Assembly (NCBI RefSeq): GCF_007845675.1
Contig: NZ_VOBR01000049.1
Location: forward strand, 1-35,917
Source of the DNA: Lentzea tibetensis
GTDB taxonomy: Bacteria; Actinomycetota; Actinomycetes; Mycobacteriales; Pseudonocardiaceae
Length of the DNA stretch: 35,917 nucleotides
Direction of reading: 5' to 3'
Shown: one piece after another, positions 6,678 through 14,787 of the stretch
Position numbering within the stretch: the stretch's first letter is position 1
How the letters are laid out: every line of letters begins with the position of its first letter
Program-made: the position numbers and the translations under genes
The notes under the pieces: model-generated
What the model was told of the DNA's origin: nothing
The model's input: only the letters and a program-made list of their open reading frames with translations
Database searches by the model: none

Positions 6678-8402
6678 ATGGACGTGCTCCGCCTCTACTT
6701 CAACGCACTGACCGGCCATCGCCGCGGTGTGCTCATCCTGCTGGCCTGGTCGGTGCTGGAAGGGATCCCCGCGTTCCTGTCCGGCCGGCTGGTGGGGCTC
6801 GCGGTCGACCGCGGGTTCGGCGCGGGCGACGTGTGGACGGGTGTGCGGTGGCTGGTGGTGTTCGCGTTCGTCTCGGTGCTCGGCGCGTGGGGGCAGCGGC
6901 AGGTGTTCGCGCGGCTCGGCGGGGTGATCGAGCCGATGCGGGACGCGCTGGTGCGGATCGTCGTGCGTGGTGTGCTGACGGATCCGGCCACGCACCGGCG
7001 GCAGCCGGACGCCAGCGCGGTCGCGCGGATCACGCGCCACGTCGAGGTTGTTCGTGACGCGACGGCCGGGATGCTGGTGCAGACGCGGGGACTGCTGGTC
7101 ACCACGGCGGCCGCGCTGATCGGTCTCGCCACCACCGCGGGGCAGCTGGCTTGGATGCTCGGGTTGCCGATCGTGGTGGCGCTGGTGTTGTTCGGCATGC
7201 TGCTCCCCTCGCTGGCACGCAGGCAGCGGGACGCGGTGCTGGCCGAGGAGCACGCCGCGGAAGCAGCGGGCGACGTGCTGGTCGGGATCCGCGACGTGGT
7301 GTCGTGCGGAGCCGAACAGGTTGCCGGCGCGACGGTTTCGGCGGCGGTCGACCGGCAGGCCGGCGCTGCTGTGCGGGTCGCGTGGGCGAACGCGTTGCGC
7401 GGTCTGGTGATCGGGTGCGGCAGTCTGGTGCCGTTGATGCTGCTGGTCGTGCTGGCACCCGGACTGGTCGCATCAGGACAGTTGACGAAGGGCGCGGTGC
7501 TCGGCGCGGTCGTCTACCTGACGACGAACGTGCAGCCCGCGTTGCTGCAGCTCGCGAACGCCACGAGCACCGTGGTGCTGCGGCTGATGGTCGCGTTGAA
7601 GCGGCTCGGCGAAACGGCGCCGAAAACGACACCGGTCAGTGGTGACGAGGTGCCTGACGGTCACGACATCGCGTTGCGCGGCCTCACGTTCGGCTGGGGC
7701 GGGCACGCCGAGCCGATCGTGCGGGATCTCGACCTGGATCTCGCCGCGGGTGAGCATCTCGCGGTGGTCGGTCCCAGCGGCATCGGCAAGTCCACTTTGG
7801 CCGGTCTGCTGACCGGGATGATGTCGCCGCAACGCGGCAGCGTGCTGTTCGGCGGCGTGCCGGTCGACATGGTGCGGCCCGCGGTGCGGCACAAGGCGAT
7901 CGCGCTGACCCCGCAGGAGACCTACCTGTTCACCGGCACGGTGCGCGAGAACCTCGCACTGTTCGCGCCCGCCGCATCCGATGCGGAACTGCTGGACGCC
8001 GCGGCGAAGGTCGGCGCGGCCGACCTGGTGGAACGAGTGGGTGGGCTGGACGCCACGCTGGGCCACGCGGGTGCCGGGCTGTCCGCGGGCGAGGCACAGC
8101 TGCTGGCGCTGGCCAGGGTGCACGCCTCCGCGGCCGAAGTGGTGATCCTCGACGAGGCGACCTCGCACCTGGACCCGTCCGCCGAGGCACGCGTCGAACG
8201 CGCTTTCGCGGCACGCAACGGAACTCTCGTGGTGATCGCGCACCGGCTGAGCTCGGCGCTGCGCGCGGACCGGGTGCTGGTGATGGACGGCGGCGCGCCT
8301 CTTCTGGGCACGCACCAGGAACTTCTGGCGACGTCAGACATGTACGCGCAGCTCATGCTGGCCTGGGATCCGACCCACACCAGCACGAGCCTGCAGCATT
8401 AG
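6678..8402 (+). CDS. ramB: ABC exporter half-transporter of the lanthipeptide operon (catalytic ATP site)
   Basis: The 574-residue partner of the preceding gene, 52 bp downstream. I take ATG 6678; the directly preceding GTG 6675 is also possible, and GGTGGTGA just upstream is the ribosome site. The six-helix membrane domain (about 10-310) is followed by Walker A GPSGIGKST near 365, signature LSAGEAQLLALARV near 467, Walker B VVILDEATSHLD near 488 with the catalytic Glu present, and the His switch VVIAHRLSSA. The signature deviates (LSAGE), while the partner has LSGGE but lacks the Glu: the complementary pattern of asymmetric heterodimeric exporters. Its stop codon overlaps the convergent DUF3145 gene by 4 bp, so the operon ends here and contains no ramR-like regulator. 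Confidence 0.9.
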   Translation: MDVLRLYFNALTGHRRGVLILLAWSVLEGIPAFLSGRLVGLAVDRGFGAGDVWTGVRWLVVFAFVSVLGAWGQRQVFARLGGVIEPMRDALVRIVVRGVLTDPATHRRQPDASAVARITRHVEVVRDATAGMLVQTRGLLVTTAAALIGLATTAGQLAWMLGLPIVVALVLFGMLLPSLARRQRDAVLAEEHAAEAAGDVLVGIRDVVSCGAEQVAGATVSAAVDRQAGAAVRVAWANALRGLVIGCGSLVPLMLLVVLAPGLVASGQLTKGAVLGAVVYLTTNVQPALLQLANATSTVVLRLMVALKRLGETAPKTTPVSGDEVPDGHDIALRGLTFGWGGHAEPIVRDLDLDLAAGEHLAVVGPSGIGKSTLAGLLTGMMSPQRGSVLFGGVPVDMVRPAVRHKAIALTPQETYLFTGTVRENLALFAPAASDAELLDAAAKVGAADLVERVGGLDATLGHAGAGLSAGEAQLLALARVHASAAEVVILDEATSHLDPSAEARVERAFAARNGTLVVIAHRLSSALRADRVLVMDGGAPLLGTHQELLATSDMYAQLMLAWDPTHTSTSLQH

Positions 8403-8902
8403 CCGACGCGGTGCAGCCAGGTGACGGGAGCCCCGTCGCCTGCTCGCCGGAACGGTTCCAAAGCGTCGTCCCAGGCCGCGCCGAGCAGTTCGTCCACACC
8501 GTGGGCGAACGACTCACCACCACGACTGCGGGCGGCGAGGGCGCGAAGCTGGTCCTCGGACACGACGATGTCGCCGTTGGCACTGGTTCTCGCGTGCCAC
8601 AGACCGAGAACGGGCGCGAAGCAGAAGCGTTCGCCGTCGGTACCCGGCGACGGTTCCTCGGTCACCTCGAACCGAAGCATGGGCCACGCGCGCAACGCGG
8701 CCACGAGTTTGGCGCCTGTGCCGGAGTCTCCGGTCCAGGCGCATTCGGCGCGCAACTGGCCTGGTGCCGCGGGCTGCGCCGCCCATCGGAGGTCTACTCG
8801 TTCACCCAGGGTGCCCGAGATCGCCCACTCGACGTGCGGACAGACCGCAGACGGCGACGAGTGGACGTAGACCACGCCACTGGTGCTGCCACGGGTGCTC
8901 AC
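8399..8902 (-). CDS. DUF3145 family protein
   Basis: The 167-residue product begins MSTRGSTSGVVYVHSSPSAV followed by CPHVEWAISGTLG, which I recognise as the conserved N-terminus of DUF3145, a family confined to actinomycetes. It is soluble, with no signal peptide or membrane segment, and contains two conserved stretches: RCxW-like strands around 45-80 and a C-terminal helical part ending VTWLHRVG. The function is unknown; it is normally a stand-alone housekeeping gene, so its place beside the lanthipeptide operon is probably chance. Its stop overlaps the last transporter codons (8399-8402), making the two genes convergent without an intergenic terminator. Confidence 0.88.
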   Translation of the reverse strand: MSTRGSTSGVVYVHSSPSAVCPHVEWAISGTLGERVDLRWAAQPAAPGQLRAECAWTGDSGTGAKLVAALRAWPMLRFEVTEEPSPGTDGERFCFAPVLGLWHARTSANGDIVVSEDQLRALAARSRGGESFAHGVDELLGAAWDDALEPFRRAGDGAPVTWLHRVG

Positions 8903-9024
8903 TGCTGACCTCCGCTACTCGACGAGGGACGTCTTCCCCTACGGCCTGTCGAGCGAAGCGATCTTCGTGATTCCCGTTTGGTGCATTCTGCCTTGCGATG
9001 GCCGTTGTCCGCCATAAGAACCAG

Positions 9025-9098
9025 CACGATCATCACCCGACCGGGGCAGATCCGGGACTTTAGGCCCTGAGAGCCCGGTCGGGTGATACGTGATCGTG
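9025..9098 (-). terminator. two-part hairpin terminator of the protease gene
   Basis: Inner arms 9032-9045 (ATCACCCGACCGGG) and 9074-9087 pair perfectly over 14 bp. After a 4-nt bulge the outer arms 9025-9031 and 9092-9098 pair over 7 bp. It begins 3 bp after the protease stop codon, and no gene on the other strand ends here. Confidence 0.75.
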
Positions 9099-9100
9099 AT

Positions 9101-10459
9101 CTAGATTGCGTTTACCGCGGCGACGACATCGACTAGGCCGGTGCCCTTGTCGAAGCTCGACGTGTACGGCCCGACCTGCTGGTACCCGGATCCGTACTTG
9201 TGGGCCGACGCCTTCAGCGCCCGCTCGATGTCAGCGGGAGTCGCGTTCGGCCTGGCCTGGAACATCTGTGCGACGATCCCCGCGATGTGGGGTGCCGCCA
9301 TGGACGTTCCACTGATGGTGTTGAACGTGCCGACGTCGAGCAGGCCGGGGCCGTTCTGCGGCTTGAGGCCGGTCGAGCAGATCACCAGGTACAGCCGGCA
9401 GGACGAGGTGATGTTCTCGCCGGGAGCCGAGATGTCCGGCCACGTCGAGGAGTCCGTCGCCAGGCCGCGCGACGAGAAGTCGGACACCGCGCCGTCGCGC
9501 GTGCCGGTCTCCTGGTCGTTGTAGGACGCCACCGACAGCACGCCCGGAGTCGGGTCCATGCCGGGCGGGTTGGACAGGTTCGTCGAACCGTCGCCGCCGT
9601 CGTTGCCGTTGGCCCACACCGTGACCACGCCTTCGGCCGCGAGCGCGCGCTGGAGCTTGACGGTCACCGAGTTCGCGTCGAACGCCCCACCACCGGACGG
9701 GCCGTACGAGTTGTTGATCACCTTGATCGGCGGGCACACGCTCGCCGGGACGCCGGCACCGCAGGGAGCGCGGTGGTTCTCCAGCACCCAGTTGAGCGCC
9801 GCGTCCGCGCCGATGATGAACAGCGCGGCACCGGTGGAGATCACGACGGCCTTGGCGCCGGGAGCCGCGCCGCGCACGACCGGGCCACCGGACAGCTGCA
9901 CGTCGTTGCCGACCGCGATGCCCGTGACGTGCGTGCCGTGGCCACCGACGGACAGCGTGTCGGTGTCGACGATCGTCGGCAGGTCGACGATGCAGTTCGT
10001 GGCGCTGCTCGACTCGTCGAGGCAGGTGCTCTTGAGGTTGCGGACGATCTTCGACGAGCCGTCCGGCAGCTTGAACGACGGGTGCGTCGGGTCGACGCCG
10101 GAGTCGATCACCGCGACCGTGACGCCGCGGCCGTCGAGCCCGAGGTTGTTGCGCGCCTCGACCCCGCGCGTCGCGACGTGCGACGTGGAGCCGAGGAACT
10201 TGATCGCGCGGTTCGCCTCGACCTGCGTGACCCCTGGGTTCACGCGGGCGGAGTTGATCTGCGCCTGGCTGCCGCGTGCGGCGACGACGCCGATCTTGCG
10301 GAAGCTGGTGATCTTCGTCAGCCCGGACCGTGCGACGGCCTGTTCGGCCGAACTGATGTCGGTCGCGTGCACGAACACCGTGTCGAGCGTCAACGCCGAC
10401 GCGTGCGGGGCTGAGACGGCCACGAGCGCGGCGGCGAGCAGGGTGGCTCGTTTGAACAT
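9101..10459 (-). CDS. secreted subtilisin-like serine protease (peptidase family S8)
   Basis: The 452-residue product starts at ATG 10459, preceded by GGAGGG; an upstream in-frame start would put non-signal sequence before the signal peptide. Residues 1-22 are a Sec signal peptide (MFKR, hydrophobic core, SAPHASA). Residues about 25-90 resemble an inhibitor-I9 propeptide. The catalytic domain follows, with Asp119 in VAVIDSGVD, His174 in GGHGTHVTG, oxyanion Asn286 in ANGNDGG and Ser386 in SGTSMAAPHIAG, so all catalytic residues are present. Cys pairs (147/156, 233/242, 354/361) may form disulfides. No C-terminal anchor is seen, so it is probably released. It lies next to the lanthipeptide operon, which lacks its own leader peptidase; a role in trimming the exported peptide is possible but unproven. 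It has its own terminator and promoter. Confidence 0.93.
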   Translation of the reverse strand: MFKRATLLAAALVAVSAPHASALTLDTVFVHATDISSAEQAVARSGLTKITSFRKIGVVAARGSQAQINSARVNPGVTQVEANRAIKFLGSTSHVATRGVEARNNLGLDGRGVTVAVIDSGVDPTHPSFKLPDGSSKIVRNLKSTCLDESSSATNCIVDLPTIVDTDTLSVGGHGTHVTGIAVGNDVQLSGGPVVRGAAPGAKAVVISTGAALFIIGADAALNWVLENHRAPCGAGVPASVCPPIKVINNSYGPSGGGAFDANSVTVKLQRALAAEGVVTVWANGNDGGDGSTNLSNPPGMDPTPGVLSVASYNDQETGTRDGAVSDFSSRGLATDSSTWPDISAPGENITSSCRLYLVICSTGLKPQNGPGLLDVGTFNTISGTSMAAPHIAGIVAQMFQARPNATPADIERALKASAHKYGSGYQQVGPYTSSFDKGTGLVDVVAAVNAI

Positions 10460-10612
10460 GGACCCTCCGTGAACATCGATAGGCAATACACCTAACGAGT
10501 GATCCACTATCCGGTGACGGCTGTCACGGATCGTCTCAACTGGGTGATCCGACAGGCCCGAACACGCTCCGCAGCGCTACGGTGTCGTGCCCTCACAGAA
10601 AGGTGACAACTC

Positions 10613-11833
10613 GTGCGGCTCATCCGGCTTGGTGCCGAACCCTCGGCCGTGGGCGCGGACGTGCGAGCCGCGCTGACCACGTGGGGTGTCGGCAACGAGA
10701 TCGTCGGCGGCGTCGCCCTGCTGGGCGTGCAGCCGCCGGACTGCCCGCGTCCGCTGGACGCGGTGGTCGTGATGCCGCGCGGCGTGCTCGTGATCGTCGG
10801 CGTGGACCTCCCGGATCCGGCGATGCGCCTGGAGGCGCCGCTCGCGGGCCAGTGGAAGATCGACGGCTGGCCCCTGGTGAGCCCGGACGGCACTCCCAAC
10901 CCGGCGACCGAGGCCGTCGAGGCGGCGACCGCCGTCGCCCACCGCATCCAGGCCATGCGCGCCACCCCGCTCCCGGTGAGCACCGTCGTGGCCGTCGGCC
11001 CGTACGTGAAGCAGGTGGTGCAGCCGACGTCCGACCTCAACCGAGGCGTGCGCGTCCTGCACCCGAAGCCCACCACGCTGATGGCCTCGGCCCGCGAGCT
11101 CGCCACGTCCGCACTGCCGTGCAGCGTCGAACAGGCCGCCAAGCTCTTGGCCGTCGTCTCCCCTTCCGGCTCGCCGCCACAGGTGGCCGCACTGCTGGCC
11201 GAGGGCTTCTCCGACGCCCCGACGCCCGACCTGGCGTCGGCGAGCACCATGCTGATCCCGAAGGTGACCGACCCCCGCCCCACGTCCCGCAAGCGCTTGC
11301 CGTGGCTGCTGTGGGCCGGCGGCGCCGTGGTGTCCCTGCTGCTGGTCGTCTGGCTGGTCGTGGCACTGGCCTCGGGCGACGACACCGCGGCCGCCGTGTC
11401 GGAGAGCCCACCGCCGCAGCCGACGACCGTCGTCGTGGACGGCACGTCGTTCACACCCCAGAGCGCCCACAGGAACGACGAGTGCGCACCCCAGGCCTAC
11501 GGCGACGTGAAGGCGTGGCTGATCGCCAACGAGTGCCGCCGCCTGGAACGCGCCCAGTACGAGACAGCCATCGACAACCGCAAGGTCACCGTGGTCGTGG
11601 CATCGCTGGACGTCCTGGACGCCCCGAGCGCACAGGCGTTCCACGCCGTCGTGGTCGCCCCCGGCTCGGGCGGCATCAACGGCCTGGACGGCAAACCTCT
11701 TGAGCGCGCGGCTTTCGCCAGCTCCATCAAGGGCACGCGCGTCCACATCGCGCAGGCCGTGTGGGCCGGTGGTGCCGGTGACCCGCTGCTGGACGCGGTC
11801 GCGAAGCAGGCGTTGCGGCTCCCCGCGCAATAA
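10613..11833 (+). CDS. single-pass membrane protein of unknown function
   Basis: The 406-residue product starts at GTG 10613 with GAAAGG about 9 nt upstream. The cytoplasmic N-terminal part (about 1-220) opens with RLIRLG, then a WGVGNEIVGG helix and DAVVVMPRGVLVIVGVDLP, a pattern that recalls NERD-like nuclease-related domains (glutamate in a helix, then VDxVVxxPxGVxVI), although the expected later Lys/Gln residues are not obvious. A basic stop-transfer sequence (RKR) and one transmembrane helix lie at about 228-255, followed by a Pro/Ser-rich linker and an extracellular domain of about 130 residues with Cys near 290 and 306. It is divergent from the protease gene across 150 bp, so the two share a promoter region. 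I do not recognise a characterised relative. Confidence 0.72.
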   Translation: MRLIRLGAEPSAVGADVRAALTTWGVGNEIVGGVALLGVQPPDCPRPLDAVVVMPRGVLVIVGVDLPDPAMRLEAPLAGQWKIDGWPLVSPDGTPNPATEAVEAATAVAHRIQAMRATPLPVSTVVAVGPYVKQVVQPTSDLNRGVRVLHPKPTTLMASARELATSALPCSVEQAAKLLAVVSPSGSPPQVAALLAEGFSDAPTPDLASASTMLIPKVTDPRPTSRKRLPWLLWAGGAVVSLLLVVWLVVALASGDDTAAAVSESPPPQPTTVVVDGTSFTPQSAHRNDECAPQAYGDVKAWLIANECRRLERAQYETAIDNRKVTVVVASLDVLDAPSAQAFHAVVVAPGSGGINGLDGKPLERAAFASSIKGTRVHIAQAVWAGGAGDPLLDAVAKQALRLPAQ

Positions 11834-11842
11834 CCTTGGCGG

Positions 11843-12208
11843 ATGATCGGACAACTTCGCTCGGTAGTTCTGGACTGTCCTGATCCGTTCGCACTCGCGC
11901 CGTTCTACTGCGAGCTGCTCGGCGCTTCGGTGCTGGACGGCAGCGACGCCACGTGGGTGGTCATCGTCGACGCCGAAGGCCGGCGCATCGCCTTCCAGCA
12001 GGCGCCCGAGTACCAGCCACCTCGCTTCCCCGACCCGGCCGCTTCGCAGCAGTTCCACCTGGACGTGCTCGTCTCGGACGTGTCCGTGGCCGAGCCCCAG
12101 GTGCTAGCTCTCGGGGCGAAGCTGGTGCAGGCCAACGACAGCGACTGGTTCCGCGTGTACACCGATCCGGTGGGGCACACGTTCTGCCTGGTCTGGTTCG
12201 AGGAGTAG
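11843..12208 (+). CDS. VOC superfamily (glyoxalase-like) protein
   Basis: The 121-residue product has the paired beta-alpha-beta-beta-beta halves of the vicinal oxygen chelate fold. The first half starts IGQLRSVVLDCPDPFALAPFYCELLGA; the second contains QFHLDVLVSDVSVAEPQVLALGA and ends with DPVGHTFCLVWFEE. Candidate metal or substrate ligands are His in FHLDV, His in VGHTFCL and Glu near the C-terminus. Such small proteins include lyases, dioxygenases and antibiotic-binding resistance proteins, so the substrate cannot be named. It follows the membrane protein by 9 bp and is probably co-transcribed with it; ATG 11843 is the start used. Confidence 0.85.
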   Translation: MIGQLRSVVLDCPDPFALAPFYCELLGASVLDGSDATWVVIVDAEGRRIAFQQAPEYQPPRFPDPAASQQFHLDVLVSDVSVAEPQVLALGAKLVQANDSDWFRVYTDPVGHTFCLVWFEE

Positions 12209-12234
12209 GGCGGCACGACGCTTCCGCGTCGGCG

Positions 12235-12660
12235 CGCTCGCGCGGGCGTCCCCCGGTGCTGAGAACCCCCCGATCCATGCTCGCAGCCAGCACCGACAAT
12301 CCCCGGCCCACAGGCACGCCAACCCCCGAAACCCGCAGAAGCAAAGGCCCGCCACACACCCACCGGCACGAACGCGGCGAGCAGCGACAGGCGCCACCAT
12401 CGATCGCAGCAGGTCAAAGCTCGTGAGTGATTAGGAGTGCCATAGGCCTCCTAATCACTCACGAGCCCTGACCTGCCAACCTGACGAAGGCCTACTAGGG
12501 AGCACAGCGAAAACCGGCAGGTGCCAAGAGAAAGGAGCGCCCGCCGCACTGGCGACCCCGCATTGCAGAACGGGCGCGGCCCCCGAGCCAAAACCGGCGG
12601 CCGAATGATCAGAGCAAACCTTCCCGGAGGGCAGGGGGTGGGGAGGGGCTCGCCACCCAC
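12235..12660. repeat. dispersed intergenic repeat, copy B
   Basis: Second copy of the element at 312-667, in the same orientation. Block 1 (about 12235-12308) and block 2 (about 12512-12650) are clearly related to copy A, while the middle is different and here holds the hairpin at 12409-12476. Both copies sit in gene-free DNA next to gene 3' ends. The roughly 470 bases between the VOC gene and the flavoenzyme gene otherwise hold no gene I can support. Confidence 0.7.
12409..12476. terminator. long hairpin between convergent genes
   Basis: Perfect 19-bp arms at 12419-12437 and 12448-12466 (GTGAGTGATTAGGAG and its complement) surround a 10-nt loop. Beyond a 2-nt internal loop, an outer 8-bp stem (12409-12416 with 12469-12476) continues the pairing. 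It lies between the convergent VOC gene and flavoenzyme gene, so it can end transcription from both sides. Confidence 0.8.
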
Positions 12661-12676
12661 CACCGCAAAGACGCAC

Positions 12677-14017
12677 CTACAACCCGTAAGACTCCAGCAA
12701 CCGCAACCACACCTCACTGATAGTCGGGTAAGCGGGAACGGCGTGCCACAACCGATCCACAGTCACCTCCCCAACAATCGCAACAGTGGCAGCGTGCACC
12801 ATCTCAGCAACGTCCTGCCCAACGAACGTAACCCCGACCAACGTCCGCCGAGACTCGTCGACAACCATCCGCGCCCGCCCGCTGTACCCGTCAGCGTGCA
12901 ACGACGACCCAGCAACAGCGATGTCCAAGTCAACGCCCCGAACAGAAAGCCCGGAAGCACGAGCCTGCTCAGCAGTCCGCCCGACAAACGCGACCTCGGG
13001 GTCGGTGAACACGACCTGAGGCACCGCAACGTGATCAGCAGAAGCGGCCCCAGCAGACCACGGCACAGGCTCCTCACCCGCAACACGGGCCAGGATCGCA
13101 CTCCCGACCGCCCGAGCCTCGTACTTCCCTTGGTGCGTCAACATGATCCGCCCGGTGACATCACCGGCCGCGTACAACCACCGACCATCCACACCGGACA
13201 CGAGCCCGGTGTCATCGACAGCAAGCGGCTCACCGGAAGACGTAGCAGGCTTCCGCCCGGTGGCGATGAGAATCTCGTCCCCACGCACCACCCGCCCGTC
13301 CTCCAACGTCAACGCACCGGGCGCGACGGACGCGGCCCGAGCGTTCAGCAGCACCTCGACCCCGTCGGCGCGCAACCCGTCGCACACCAGCGGCCCGACG
13401 AACTCCTCGAACCGGGGCAACGGCCGCGGCCCCGAAACAACCAGCGTCACCGAGGACCCGAGCCGCGCCCACACCTGCGCCATCTCGACACCAACGACAC
13501 CGCCACCCAGAACAACCAGACTGGACGGCACGGCCTTGGCAGAAGTCGCTTCGCGGGAAGTCCACACCGGAGTGGAGGAGAGGCCGGGCAGCGGCGGCAT
13601 CTTGGGCACGCTGCCGGTGCACATGACGACGGCGTGCCGGGCGCGGTAGACGTCCGACCCGACGGTCACCTCGCGTTCGCCGGTGACCGAGCCGCGGCCG
13701 CGCACGACGGTGATGCCGGCACCCTCGGCCCACTTCACCTGGCCGCTGTCGTCCCAGTTCGAGGTGAACTCGGTGCGGCGCGCGAGCACCGCGGGCACGT
13801 CGAGCGGGCCGACGGGCACGCCGGGGACGCGGGCCGCGGCGGCACGCGCGTGGCCCGGTCTCAACAACGCCTTGCTCGGCATGCACGCCCAGTACGAGCA
13901 CTCACCGCCGACGAGTTCCGCCTCGATCATGACCGTGCTGAGGCCACCCGCCGCGGTGCGCCCGGCGACGTTCTCGCCGACCGGACCGCCACCCACAACG
14001 ACGACGTCGAAGTCCAT
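12677..14017 (-). CDS. FAD-dependent pyridine nucleotide-disulfide oxidoreductase
   Basis: The 446-residue flavoprotein belongs to the dihydrolipoamide dehydrogenase/mercuric reductase family. The N-terminal FAD fold starts DFDVVVVGGGPVGENVAG; the redox-active pair is Cys40/Cys45 in GGECSYWACMPSK. A NAD(P) Rossmann fold VVLGGGVVGVEMAQVW lies around 175, and the second FAD motif, LYAAGDVTG, around 300. The C-terminal dimerisation domain ends PAYPTISEVW: where lipoamide and glutathione reductases have the active-site His of HPT, this protein has Tyr430, with Glu435 kept. Tyr at this place is known from mercuric reductase, but the C-terminal Cys pair and N-terminal metal domain of MerA are absent, so mercury reduction is not supported. 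The electron acceptor is unknown. The gene is followed by the hairpin at 12409-12476. Confidence 0.88.
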   Translation of the reverse strand: MDFDVVVVGGGPVGENVAGRTAAGGLSTVMIEAELVGGECSYWACMPSKALLRPGHARAAAARVPGVPVGPLDVPAVLARRTEFTSNWDDSGQVKWAEGAGITVVRGRGSVTGEREVTVGSDVYRARHAVVMCTGSVPKMPPLPGLSSTPVWTSREATSAKAVPSSLVVLGGGVVGVEMAQVWARLGSSVTLVVSGPRPLPRFEEFVGPLVCDGLRADGVEVLLNARAASVAPGALTLEDGRVVRGDEILIATGRKPATSSGEPLAVDDTGLVSGVDGRWLYAAGDVTGRIMLTHQGKYEARAVGSAILARVAGEEPVPWSAGAASADHVAVPQVVFTDPEVAFVGRTAEQARASGLSVRGVDLDIAVAGSSLHADGYSGRARMVVDESRRTLVGVTFVGQDVAEMVHAATVAIVGEVTVDRLWHAVPAYPTISEVWLRLLESYGL

Positions 14018-14031
14018 GCACCCGACCCTAG

Positions 14032-14077
14032 TGCTGCGAGGGCCACCCCGGCGTCCGCCGGGGTGGCCCTCGCAGCA
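14032..14077 (-). terminator. perfect 21-bp hairpin terminator
   Basis: Arms 14032-14052 and 14057-14077 are perfectly complementary around a GTCC tetraloop. It lies directly after the TetR gene stop (14088, minus strand) and before the flavoenzyme start (14017), separating the two transcription units, although weak read-through is possible. Confidence 0.85.
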
Positions 14078-14087
14078 GCCGGAAGAA

Positions 14088-14690
14088 CTAGGGGTCGAGC
14101 ACCGAGGCGAGCATTCGGGCGATCACCTCGTCGGCGGTGCCGAACACGACCGGACGGTCCTGCTCGTCCACGCGTTCGGCCAGCTTGAACAGGGCGTCCG
14201 CGGTGTGCACGGCGATGCGGAAGGTCAGCATCACCGGACCCGGTCCGCGCACGCCGAAGCGGTCGACGAACATCTCGGCCAGCCGTTCGGCCATCAGCTC
14301 GTACTGGTCGACGCTCGAGTCGAGCCGGTGGCTGTCCAGCATGTCGCTGAACCGCACCCGCCCGAACCCCGGCACCTCCGCGAGCATGCGCAGGTACACG
14401 CCGACGATCTGGCCCATCGCGTCCCGCCAGTTGTCCGCGATGAGGTCGTCGGAGAAGAGCTTCTCCACCTCGTCCAGGTAGGACTCCATGCCGCGCAACG
14501 CGAGTGCGTGCACGACTGAGCGTTTGTCCGGAAAGTATTGGTAGAAGGAGCCAATGGGCACACCGGCCACATCGACGATGCGCGCAGTGGTGATGTCGTC
14601 GTAGTCGTAGTCGTTCAGCAGGCTCGCACAAGCGTCCAGGATCGCGGTGACTGTAGCCGCGCCCCGTTGTTGCACCGGCTGTCGACGCAT
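14088..14690 (-). CDS. TetR/AcrR family transcriptional regulator
   Basis: With ATG 14690 the product has 200 residues, the usual TetR length; GTG starts upstream would add a tail with no family character. The N-terminal helix-turn-helix domain (about 10-60) reads ATVTAILDACASLL, then ITTARIVDVAGVPIGSFYQYF with the family's typical recognition helix, then PDKRSVVHAL. The C-terminal ligand domain (about 70-200) is helical, with AMGQIVGVYLRMLAEVPGF. The ligand is unknown. It is followed by its own strong hairpin, and the next gene in the same direction is the flavoenzyme, a possible but unproven target. A dyad overlapping a likely -10 box upstream suggests self-control. Confidence 0.88.
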   Translation of the reverse strand: MRRQPVQQRGAATVTAILDACASLLNDYDYDDITTARIVDVAGVPIGSFYQYFPDKRSVVHALALRGMESYLDEVEKLFSDDLIADNWRDAMGQIVGVYLRMLAEVPGFGRVRFSDMLDSHRLDSSVDQYELMAERLAEMFVDRFGVRGPGPVMLTFRIAVHTADALFKLAERVDEQDRPVVFGTADEVIARMLASVLDP

Positions 14691-14742
14691 CACCCTGGCT
14701 AACCTGCCCCTAGCCGGGTCTTCATGCACGTGAACATCTTTA

Positions 14743-14759
14743 TCTATACGAGCGAGTAT
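14743..14759 (-). promoter_or_regulatory. possible TetR promoter with overlapping dyad
   Basis: On the minus strand TATAGA (14743-14748) is a fair -10 box about 53 bp before the TetR start, and it overlaps the dyad ATAC-N6-GTAT (14746-14759). Such an overlap would fit autorepression. The dyad is short and only one copy is seen. Confidence 0.35.
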
Positions 14760-14787
14760 GCCCAGCACAGGTTCCTGACAGGTTTCA

